From Parachlamydiaceae bacterium (GTDB taxonomy: Bacteria; Chlamydiota; Chlamydiia; Chlamydiales; Parachlamydiaceae), in the NCBI GenBank assembly GCA_013817115.1, contig JACDDG010000048.1, forward strand, positions 1 to 10,535: DNA of 10,535 nt, in the 5' to 3' direction. Below the pieces are notes generated by a model. The model saw only the letters and a program-made list of their open reading frames with translations, was not told the DNA's origin and searched no databases. Shown here piece after piece: positions 1 through 5,785 of this stretch. The position numbers were made by a program, and so were the translations under genes. Every line of letters starts with the position of its first letter. The first letter of the stretch is position 1.

Positions 1-14
1 TTTGAAATCCTTCG

Positions 15-35
15 CCACGTCTAGGGGTCACGTGG
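15..35 (-). terminator. Short hairpin just downstream of ssb
   Basis: CCACGT (15-20) and ACGTGG (30-35) form a 6-bp stem with a 9-base loop, 11 bases past the ssb stop codon. There is no T-run on the minus-strand side, so it is at best a weak or Rho-assisted terminator. It could also be a chance palindrome. Confidence 0.25.
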
Positions 36-46
36 TCTGAAGTGTA

Positions 47-592
47 CTAAAATGGAGTATCTTCGTAACCGCCGTGTGAGGAATCAGCGGGAGCACTTCC
101 AAAAGAAAAATCATGAACTTCAAACGGTTGCGCTTGCGGTTGTTGTGGAGTGGTGTAAGCTGGTGCTCCTCCGTATGCCGGTTGAGCGGCTTGAGGTTGC
201 GCATAAGAAGGTTGAGCATAAGAATTGGCTGCTGCCGGAGCTCTTTGCCCTGGAGCTGCTTGAGATTGTCCTGGTTCAGCAGGGCGTCCGAAAGGGCTGA
301 ATCTTAAGCTGTCAGCAGTAACTTCAGCAGTTGTTTGTTCGCGTCCTTCTTTATCAGTCCATTTGTTTAGGTTAAGTGAACCATTAACAATTACAGAGCT
401 GCCTTTTTTTAAGTAGCTGATCATTTTATCTAAATGATCCCCAAAAATGATGACTTTATACCATGTTGTTTCTTCTTTTCCTTGCCGTTTGCTATTGGAA
501 GCAACGGAAAAAGAGGTGATTTTTATTCCTGAAGCTGAAAATCGAACGTCAGGGTCGCCACCAAGATTGCCGGCAAGTAAAACAATGATCAT
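47..592 (-). CDS. ssb: Single-stranded DNA-binding protein (SSB)
   Basis: SSB coats single-stranded DNA during replication, repair and recombination and recruits partner enzymes through its acidic C-terminal tip. The 181-residue product has an OB-fold at about residues 1-103: 'AGNLGGDPDVRFSASG' near the start, 'TTWYKVIIFG' at 42-51, and 'DKMISYLKKGSSVIVNG' at 55-71. A low-complexity linker rich in Gln, Ala, Pro and Tyr follows (104-158), and the tip is 'YEDTPF', equivalent to the DDIPF tip of E. coli SSB. Length is normal for the family. The ATG is preceded by a strong AGGAG ribosome site about 7 bases upstream. The blocks 'YLKKGS.VIV' and 'SL.FSPFGR' are what I recall from chlamydial SSBs. 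It lies downstream of yqgE on the same strand but 256 bp away, and has its own candidate promoter. Confidence 0.96.
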   Translation of the reverse strand: MIIVLLAGNLGGDPDVRFSASGIKITSFSVASNSKRQGKEETTWYKVIIFGDHLDKMISYLKKGSSVIVNGSLNLNKWTDKEGREQTTAEVTADSLRFSPFGRPAEPGQSQAAPGQRAPAAANSYAQPSYAQPQAAQPAYGGAPAYTTPQQPQAQPFEVHDFSFGSAPADSSHGGYEDTPF

Positions 593-621
593 AAATTTCT
601 CCTAAAAAAGTTTCGAAATGA

Positions 622-638
622 CGAGCTACATATGCTCG
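622..638. repeat. Small inverted repeat in the ssb leader
   Basis: CGAGC (622-626) and GCTCG (634-638) are perfect inverted arms around a 7-base centre. The site lies between the proposed ssb -10 box and the ribosome site, so it would be a small stem-loop in the 5' untranslated RNA or an operator half-site pair. Function is inferred only from position. Confidence 0.3.
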
Positions 639-650
639 CATGAAGTATAA

Positions 651-679
651 ATATTAACTAAAAAAGAATAGAGGAGCAA
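651..679 (-). promoter_or_regulatory. Candidate sigma-70-type promoter for ssb
   Basis: On the minus strand, TTGCTC (674-679) and TAATAT (651-656) are separated by exactly 17 bp, a fair match to the -35/-10 consensus. This places the transcription start about 50 bases before the ssb ATG. It would let ssb be expressed apart from the upstream mla-yqgE run. Confidence 0.35.
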
Positions 680-729
680 GGAAAAAAGAGGGGTGTGGAA
701 TTGGATTAAAAAATAAATAGGGAAAGGAA

Positions 730-822
730 TTACCGAGAGCAAATCGATCTACTCGTCCCTATACGTTTAGCAATCTCTTCTTTGGAAAGCCGTTGCTTCT
801 CCATTTCATCTTGAAGCTGCAT
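730..822 (-). pseudogene. Truncated XRE-type helix-turn-helix regulator fragment
   Basis: After the yqgE stop, the minus strand encodes 'MQLQDEMEKQRLSKEEIA' followed by 'KRIGTSRS' and then 'ICSR' and a stop. The pattern (amphipathic helix, 'LSKEEIAKRIGTSRS') matches helices 2 and 3 of XRE/Cro-type helix-turn-helix proteins that normally continue as 'xxDRLLDPxN'. Here it stops after about 30 residues. One frame over, immediately after GT-S, the sequence reads 'VDRFALGN', loosely resembling the missing continuation, so a small deletion or frameshift is plausible. The open frame extends upstream to an ATG at 927, but that part overlaps yqgE out of frame and is probably not coding. It may be a decayed antitoxin or regulator gene, or a live very small protein. 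Confidence is moderate that it is helix-turn-helix derived and low on its current function. Confidence 0.45.
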
Positions 823-848
823 CACAAAGGCGTATTGACCCCAACTTC

Positions 849-1418
849 TTAATTCAACGACAAATTTTCCGGAATCATCGACAAAGAAGCGTAGCGACCA
901 CCCATTCCACGCAGCAAAGTAGACCAAAGTTTTTCCGGGGGTGTTTCAAAAACATGCTTAGCATTCCCTGGGCATACAAACCAATTACCATCAAGAAACT
1001 CACGCTCTAGTTGTCCTGGACCCCACCCCGTGTAGCCAAAACACAAGAGTAAATTCGGTCCATCTTTATTAGCCAATGATTCTTGTAAGAAGGGAAGGTC
1101 TCCTCCGAGATAAAGATTATTGCAAATCTTTAACGTCTGAGTCGTGATCTCTTCGCTATCATGCAATAGCATCATCTGAGTTGTCTGAATAGGTCCTCCA
1201 GCATGAATGGAAGCGTGTGGATTAACAAGTGTGTTTGTGTTGATGATTTCAGGAGGCAGCTCTAAATTTAGAAGCTTATTGATGATGAGCCCAAATGAAC
1301 CATTCGGATTGTGCTCACATATCAATACAACACAGCGAAAGAAAATTCCCATCTCGATATCCGGCGTCGAGATAAGAAAAGTGCCTTTTTCTATTTGAGA
1401 GTAGGGGATACTTTCCAT
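849..1418 (-). CDS. YqgE/AlgH family (UPF0301) protein
   Basis: A 189-residue member of the widespread YqgE/AlgH family, whose biochemical role is still not firmly established; a link to transcription regulation has been proposed for AlgH. Family blocks are all visible: 'KGTFLISTP' (11-19), '[18 protein letters not shown]' (31-48), 'HAGGPIQ' (72-78), 'LYLGGD' (102-107) and '[19 protein letters not shown]' (126-144). The C-terminus '[17 protein letters not shown]' resembles chlamydial orthologues as I recall them. Length is typical. It is the fourth gene of the run mlaE-mlaF-mlaD-yqgE, starting 9 bp after mlaD ends, so it is probably co-transcribed with the lipid transporter. No signal peptide is seen, so it should be cytoplasmic. 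Confidence 0.93.
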   Translation of the reverse strand: MESIPYSQIEKGTFLISTPDIEMGIFFRCVVLICEHNPNGSFGLIINKLLNLELPPEIINTNTLVNPHASIHAGGPIQTTQMMLLHDSEEITTQTLKICNNLYLGGDLPFLQESLANKDGPNLLLCFGYTGWGPGQLEREFLDGNWFVCPGNAKHVFETPPEKLWSTLLRGMGGRYASLSMIPENLSLN

Positions 1419-1427
1419 AGCTTGTCC

Positions 1428-2783
1428 TTATTCGCAATTGTTAATAAATTCTGTTAGACCAACTTTAGAATTTAACGCCTGTTGGTTGTACATCTGTAAG
1501 TATTCTTCAAGGGTGGCAACACGTCGTAATAGCTCTGAATACACCTTGACGTAGCCCGGATCTCTCCACAGGTCCCCATTGCAGGGGAGGGCGTCGACTT
1601 TTTCGATGACCATTGAAACTCGTTCCAGAGAGGTTGTAATTGCATCAATTTCATCATTAAAATAACTACGGAACTCTTGAGGAGAGCTAAGTTTTTGCAA
1701 TAAGTTGAGTCGGCGAGCTCGTAGACGCTGCCATCCTTTGTCTTGGTGGAAAAGGATGCCGTAGTGATTGATGTCGTTAAGGACCACTTCAGCTTTGCTT
1801 ATCAAGGATGCCAAACTTAAATTAAAATCATCGCCAATTATAATTTTTCCTAATGTCCCCTCACCCCTCTCAACATGTGCCGCAATATTTTTTGCTGAGC
1901 CAGAAACGTCTGAGAGGTTGTTAATAATTTGTGTAATTTTTTCGGGTTGATTGAGGGATTTAGAAGTTTCCTCAAGGTTTGCAATTGTTCTGTTTGAGCG
2001 CTCTGCTACTTCTGAAAAGTTGTTAATAAATTGTGTTATTTTTTCTGGTTGATTAATAGATTTAGAAGTTTCTTCAAAGTTTGCAATTGTTCGATTTAGG
2101 CGCTCTGCCGAGTTCGATTCAGCTAGGGTTACTGTCATTGAGTCGATCCTGCGAACAGCGTCATTTAGAGGCTCCCACACTTTGGTATCATTGAGTCCAG
2201 CTGCCAGCTCTTTAAAAGAATTAATACTTGAACCTAGATTTTCCCAAGCGTTTTGATTACGTAGTGTGGTTAAGGCTATAATAATGTTATCGAGGGTAAC
2301 TTCGATTTTGTCTGAAAGCGATTTTAATTCCTTAAGGGTCGATTCAACAGATCCGCCTTCATTTGCATAAATAATTTGATCCGTAATTAGAATTTGTGGC
2401 TCATCCTTTTCGGCGGGGAATGGCAGGATCGATACAGATTTTTCACCCAAGAGTCCTGAAGTTCGCGAGGTGATTACATCTCCAATAAAAACTTCAACTC
2501 CTGAATCGATGGCTAGTTCAAGCTGATAAACGTATATGACGCCGTCGTGCTCTATACGTTTTCCCCCTTCGATCTCTTCGATGCGAACGACCTCCCCAAC
2601 GGGCTTTCCAGCAAAAGTGACACGTGTTCCAGGGGTAAGCTTATCGATATCAGCAAAACGCACATGCAGTCTTTTCCCTTCATTGCCAATGTTTGGATGT
2701 AAAAAAAGTAGGATAAAAATGATGATCGCGAATGCTGCAATTACAAAGATACCGATCATTACATTTTTAAATTGATTAGCCAT
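1428..2783 (-). CDS. mlaD: MCE-domain lipid-transport subunit, MlaD-like
   Basis: Substrate-binding MCE subunit of an Mla-type phospholipid transporter: anchored in the inner membrane, with the rest in the periplasm. Residues 8-28 form one hydrophobic segment ('VMIGIFVIAAFAIIIFILLF'), followed directly by an MCE domain at about 36-120 ('VRFADIDKLTPGTRVTFAGK', 'PVGEVVRIEEI', then 'SGLLGEKSVSI'). At 451 residues it is much longer than E. coli MlaD (about 180). The extension is helical and contains two tandem 34-residue repeats (230-263 and 264-297), each starting 'NRTIAN.EETSKS.NQPEKI'. It then has 'GEGTLGKIIIGDD', a motif common in long MCE proteins. It starts 12 bp after mlaF. The ribosome site is weak (an AGAAGG about 11 bases upstream). 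Long MCE proteins of this sort may form a coiled periplasmic tunnel; that is an inference here. Confidence 0.92.
   Translation of the reverse strand: MANQFKNVMIGIFVIAAFAIIIFILLFLHPNIGNEGKRLHVRFADIDKLTPGTRVTFAGKPVGEVVRIEEIEGGKRIEHDGVIYVYQLELAIDSGVEVFIGDVITSRTSGLLGEKSVSILPFPAEKDEPQILITDQIIYANEGGSVESTLKELKSLSDKIEVTLDNIIIALTTLRNQNAWENLGSSINSFKELAAGLNDTKVWEPLNDAVRRIDSMTVTLAESNSAERLNRTIANFEETSKSINQPEKITQFINNFSEVAERSNRTIANLEETSKSLNQPEKITQIINNLSDVSGSAKNIAAHVERGEGTLGKIIIGDDFNLSLASLISKAEVVLNDINHYGILFHQDKGWQRLRARRLNLLQKLSSPQEFRSYFNDEIDAITTSLERVSMVIEKVDALPCNGDLWRDPGYVKVYSELLRRVATLEEYLQMYNQQALNSKVGLTEFINNCE
1893..2096 (-). repeat. 102-bp tandem duplication inside mlaD
   Basis: Two adjacent in-frame 102-bp copies (1995-2096 and 1893-1994) each encode 34 residues beginning 'NRTIAN.EETSKS.NQPEKITQ'. 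Most protein positions match, with conservative changes (Phe/Leu, Ile/Leu). The DNA copies have diverged, so the duplication is not very recent. A preceding 'AER.NRTIA' overlap shows the unit boundary is arbitrary. Confidence 0.85.
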
Positions 2784-2795
2784 AGGATGAGCCTT

Positions 2796-3557
2796 CTATT
2801 TTAATATTTTTTGCAAGTATTTTTCTGACAAAATAGCGTCAGCAAAGAATTCTTCCAAAATCGGGTCTTTACTTTCTAAGAATTCTTTTTTACCGGCAAT
2901 TAGGTAAATTTTGCCTTCATGGTGGAATGCTAATCGGTCTCCGACCTGCAATGCAGAGCGAATGTCATGTGTTACGACGATGCTTGTTGCTTTTAGCTTT
3001 TCTTGGGTATGGTTAATAAGTTCGTTAATGTGTTGAGCTGTTATGGGGTCGAGGCCTGTAGTGGGTTCATCATAAAGAATTATTTTAGGTGAATAAATAA
3101 TAACGCGTGCAAGTGCTGCTCTTTTTCGCATACCACCGGAAAGATCGGAAGGCATTTTTTTTTGCATATCAGCAAGATTTACTACATCTAAAGAATGGGC
3201 GACACGTTCTTGGATCTCATTTTCTGATAATTCTTTGTTGTGCTGCCGTAGATAAAAGGCGACATTTTCTCCAACAGTCATAGAATCAAATAGCGCAGCC
3301 CCCTGGAACAGCATCCCCATCCGTTTAATAGCTTCGTAGCGTTCGGTTTCATTCATTTTGGAAATATCCATATCATTGACGTGGACGTCGCCCTTATCAG
3401 GGAGCTCAATGCCTAGAATTTGACGTAAAAGGACGCTTTTACCGACTCCGGAGCGACCTAAAATGACCACAGTTTCGCCCTCATTGACTGTGAGATCAAG
3501 TCCCTTTAGAACAGTAAGCGATCCGTAGCTTTTCCATAAGTTTTTAACGTTGATCAT
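2796..3557 (-). CDS. mlaF: ABC transporter ATPase, MlaF-like
   Basis: Cytoplasmic ATPase that powers the Mla phospholipid transporter together with permease MlaE. The 253-residue protein has the full ABC core: Walker A 'GRSGVGKS' (34-41), Q-loop Gln85 in 'GMLFQGAALFDSMTV', signature 'LSGGMRKRAALARV' (139-152), Walker B 'IILYDEPTTGLDP' (159-171) with catalytic Glu164, and switch His197 in 'VVTHD'. The 'FQGAALFDSMTVGENVAF' block is characteristic of the MlaF/Mkl/TGD3 branch rather than general importers. The C-terminal tail 'FFADAILSEKYLQKILK' is where MlaF proteins usually continue after the nucleotide-binding domain. It sits between mlaE (9 bp away) and mlaD (12 bp away), and the gene order E-F-D supports the assignment. 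Confidence 0.95.
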   Translation of the reverse strand: MINVKNLWKSYGSLTVLKGLDLTVNEGETVVILGRSGVGKSVLLRQILGIELPDKGDVHVNDMDISKMNETERYEAIKRMGMLFQGAALFDSMTVGENVAFYLRQHNKELSENEIQERVAHSLDVVNLADMQKKMPSDLSGGMRKRAALARVIIYSPKIILYDEPTTGLDPITAQHINELINHTQEKLKATSIVVTHDIRSALQVGDRLAFHHEGKIYLIAGKKEFLESKDPILEEFFADAILSEKYLQKILK

Positions 3558-3566
3558 GTTTCGTCC

Positions 3567-4358
3567 TTAAAGCCATTTATCCATGAGTTGCTCGATATAG
3601 CCGTAAGAATTATTCATGGCAATCGTTAGCAGAAAATTTCCGATCAAGATTACAGTGTAACAGATCACCACGCTATTTGTTGTTGAACGCCCCACACCTG
3701 CAGCACCACCTTTCGTCCCCATACCCCGATAGCAAGAAATAGTGATGATGATGAATCCAAAAACAAAAGCCTTGATGAGGCCGCTAATGAAATCAAAAGT
3801 CGTAATGTGTACTGGTAATGGGTCTAAAAAGCTTGTGGAAGGCATTTGGTAATAATACACCGAGATGACATAGCCGCCTATAATTCCCATAAGGCAGCTG
3901 AAAACTGTTAACAAAGGAAGCATTGCAATTCCTGCAATGAATCGCGGCGCTACTAGGTGACGTAGTGGATTTACTGACATCGAGCGTATTGCATCAATTT
4001 GCTCTGTAACGCGCATACTTCCTAGCTCTGCGCACATTGCTGCACCGACACGTCCTGTGACCATGAACGCAGTAAGTACAGGACCAAGTTCTACCATCAT
4101 CGCTTTCGTTACCATTAGTCCCGTTGCGCTAGCGAGTCCTTTGTCTGAAAGTTGGAAAAAAGATTGCGCCGCAAGCACCATTCCTGTCGAAAATCCGGTA
4201 ATGGCGACAACAGGTAACGATTTTACTCCTACCTCATACATTTGATCTCGAATAAGATAATAACTAGGAGGATGTCGAATAATTAGCCAGATCACCTTAA
4301 CGACCAGGAAAAAATATTCGCTTACTTCTGTTAAAAACTCAATTATTTTTTTAATCAT
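3567..4358 (-). CDS. mlaE: ABC transporter permease, MlaE family
   Basis: Inner-membrane permease of the Mla phospholipid transporter. The 263-residue protein shows several hydrophobic segments (about 46-66, 88-106, 140-168, 195-210 and 228-248) and the hallmark cytoplasmic block 'TGRVGAAMCAELGSMRVTEQ' followed by 'IDAIRSMSVNPLRHLVAPR' (101-139), which defines the MlaE/YrbE/TGD1 family. A second family block is 'GFIIITISCYRGMGTKGGA' (201-219). The amphipathic N-terminal 20 residues are typical as well. It is the first gene of the minus-strand run, and its start is the ATG at 4356-4358. A large hairpin lies only about 10 bases upstream of this start, so translation or transcription entry may be affected. 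Length is normal for the family. Confidence 0.95.
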   Translation of the reverse strand: MIKKIIEFLTEVSEYFFLVVKVIWLIIRHPPSYYLIRDQMYEVGVKSLPVVAITGFSTGMVLAAQSFFQLSDKGLASATGLMVTKAMMVELGPVLTAFMVTGRVGAAMCAELGSMRVTEQIDAIRSMSVNPLRHLVAPRFIAGIAMLPLLTVFSCLMGIIGGYVISVYYYQMPSTSFLDPLPVHITTFDFISGLIKAFVFGFIIITISCYRGMGTKGGAAGVGRSTTNSVVICYTVILIGNFLLTIAMNNSYGYIEQLMDKWL

Positions 4359-4368
4359 TTCGTGCCTT

Positions 4369-4433
4369 GGTCCCTACCCAAGAATCTTCAATTCCATGAT
4401 TGAAATGAATTCTAGGGTAGGGGCCTGTTTTTT
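4369..4433 (+). terminator. Large hairpin with T-run, directly upstream of mlaE
   Basis: The arms pair as GG.CCCTACCC (4369-4379) with GGGTAGGG.CC (4415-4425), then AGAAT with ATTCT, then TTCAAT (4387-4392) with ATTGAA (4399-4404), closing on a 6-base loop. This is about 22 bp of stem with small internal loops. On the plus strand it is followed by TGTTTTTTT, which is the form of an intrinsic terminator. No plus-strand gene lies upstream of it, so it may block antisense transcription into or out of the mla genes. On the minus strand it would be a stable 5' leader structure for mlaE. Confidence 0.55.
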
Positions 4434-4486
4434 TCTATGGTCGCAACCTAATAACGACCTGCCTTCTGTATAAGTTTAGGTGAAAA

Positions 4487-4500
4487 TCTCCTTTAGGAGA
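4487..4500. repeat. Short palindrome in divergent spacer
   Basis: TCTCCTTTAGGAGA has perfect 6-base arms around TT. It lies between the mlaE hairpin and the nrdB side of the spacer and could be an operator; no known regulator site is recognised. Confidence 0.3.
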
Positions 4501-4519
4501 ATAAAAATAGTAAAAAGGA

Positions 4520-4600
4520 TTGACTTTTTGGTCCCTGGTGAGTCAAAATGCTACTGGCTCACCACTACTGGTTGTTTAAGAAAACTAGATCTAGTATTAA
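4520..4600 (+). promoter_or_regulatory. Possible promoter/operator region for nrdBA
   Basis: The 388-bp spacer 4359-4746 separates mlaE from nrdB and holds no convincing gene. Within it, TTGACT (4520-4525) is a good -35 hexamer and also forms an inverted pair with AGTCAA (4541-4546). A second weak pair is TTGTTT (4572-4577) and TATTAA (4595-4600) at 17-bp spacing. A perfect 12-bp palindrome, ACTAGATCTAGT (4584-4595), lies in that spacer, where a repressor would bind. No clear NrdR box was seen. Which start is used cannot be told from the sequence. Confidence 0.3.
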
Positions 4601-4746
4601 AATGCCCTATTTCGTTACATTTGTTAAAACAGATGACATTGATCAGTCCCTTCATTTCCGCAAATTCGCTAAATTTGAGGGTGTGGGCAGACCGAACGAA
4701 GCGGATGAAAAAAACTTAAAAGAAATATTGTTCAAGGAGAGAACTT

Positions 4747-5718
4747 ATGACGTTTATCGAGCCCATTTTACAGGAAAATAAAGACCGGTTTGTCCTTTTT
4801 CCAATCAAGCATAAAGACATTTGGCAGATGTACAAGCAGGCTGAAGCCAGCTTCTGGACCGCTGAAGAGATTGATTTATCTGCTGACATCATGGATTGGG
4901 AAAAAAAACTAAATGACGATGAAAGACATTTTATTAAACATGTTCTCGCATTTTTTGCAGCCAGCGACGGTATTGTAAACGAGAATTTGGCAATTAATTT
5001 TATGAATGAAGTTCAATATCCAGAAGCGCGTTGCTTTTATGGTTTCCAGATCATGATGGAGAATATTCATTCTGAAGCGTATTCTTTGCTGATTGATACT
5101 TATATTCAAGATTCAGCCGAAAAAAATTTCTTGTTCAATGCTATTGATACTGTTCCCTGCGTAGGTGAAAAGGCTAATTGGGCTTTGCGTTGGATCACAA
5201 AAGGAAGCTTCGCTGAACGATTAATCGCATTTGCTGCTGTAGAGGGGATCTTTTTCTCCGGAAGTTTTTGTTCTATTTTCTGGCTAAAAAAACGAGGCTT
5301 AATGCCCGGGCTTAGCTTCTCTAACGAGCTTATTTCGCGTGATGAAGGTCTGCATTGCGATTTTGCGTGTTTACTATATACTCAATTACATAACAAACTT
5401 GATCCTAAAGAAGTTCAACAGATTATTGCTACAGCCGTTGAAATTGAGCACGCTTTTGTTACAGATGCATTGCCGGTACGGCTTATTGGAATGAACAGCG
5501 ATATGATGTGCCAATATATTAATTTTGTTGCGGATAGACTTTTGGAATCTCTTGGAGTTCCTAAATTGTACCATACAACGAATCCGTTTGATTTCATGGA
5601 TCTCATTTCAATTCCCGGAAAAACAAACTTTTTTGAAAGACGCGTTTCAGATTATCGAAAATCAGGCGTGATGTCTTCTAAAGAAGGTTCAGCCTTTACG
5701 CTTACTGACGATTTTTAA
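4747..5718 (+). CDS. nrdB: Ribonucleotide reductase class Ia small subunit (R2), eukaryotic type
   Basis: R2 houses the diiron-tyrosyl radical that starts reduction of ribonucleotides to deoxyribonucleotides in complex with NrdA. The 323-residue protein shows all metal ligands: Asp74 ('[13 protein letters not shown]'), Glu105 and His108 ('[17 protein letters not shown]'), Glu166 ('[10 protein letters not shown]'), Glu200 and His203 ('[11 protein letters not shown]'). The radical tyrosine is Tyr112 in the same 'ENIHSEAY' block. The C-terminus '...SAFTLTDDF' matches the R1-docking tail of eukaryotic R2 ('FTLDADF'). Long stretches follow vertebrate R2 closely, including '[11 protein letters not shown]', '[12 protein letters not shown]' and 'NPFDFM'. 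A clear AAGGAG ribosome site precedes the ATG. nrdA starts 67 bp downstream, so the pair is probably an operon. This is not the radical-Phe class Ic type known from C. trachomatis. Confidence 0.97.
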   Translation: MTFIEPILQENKDRFVLFPIKHKDIWQMYKQAEASFWTAEEIDLSADIMDWEKKLNDDERHFIKHVLAFFAASDGIVNENLAINFMNEVQYPEARCFYGFQIMMENIHSEAYSLLIDTYIQDSAEKNFLFNAIDTVPCVGEKANWALRWITKGSFAERLIAFAAVEGIFFSGSFCSIFWLKKRGLMPGLSFSNELISRDEGLHCDFACLLYTQLHNKLDPKEVQQIIATAVEIEHAFVTDALPVRLIGMNSDMMCQYINFVADRLLESLGVPKLYHTTNPFDFMDLISIPGKTNFFERRVSDYRKSGVMSSKEGSAFTLTDDF

Positions 5719-5724
5719 TTAATT

Positions 5725-5757
5725 GGCTGCCATTTGCCCCAGAGGGCGGTGGTGGCC
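5725..5757 (+). other. GC-rich stem-loop between nrdB and nrdA
   Basis: In the 67-bp intercistronic gap, GCCC (5736-5739) pairs with GGGC (5744-5747) around CAGA. Flanking GCCA/TGG(T)GGC bases may extend the stem with a bulge. It is markedly more GC-rich than its surroundings. It could tune the NrdB:NrdA ratio by partial termination or mRNA protection, but there is no following T-run and the call is weak. Confidence 0.3.
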
Positions 5758-5785
5758 TGCAACTAGAGCTAACAAGGGAATATAT

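Noticed and set aside
4548..4781. 77-codon plus-strand frame in the nrdB leader
   Set aside because: It overlaps the nrdB ribosome site and start in another frame, lacks its own ribosome site, and has no family resemblance.
5723..5785. TTG-initiated 21-residue extension of NrdA
   Set aside because: Those residues have no match to R1 N-termini, while the ATG at 5786 aligns with the start of eukaryotic R1.
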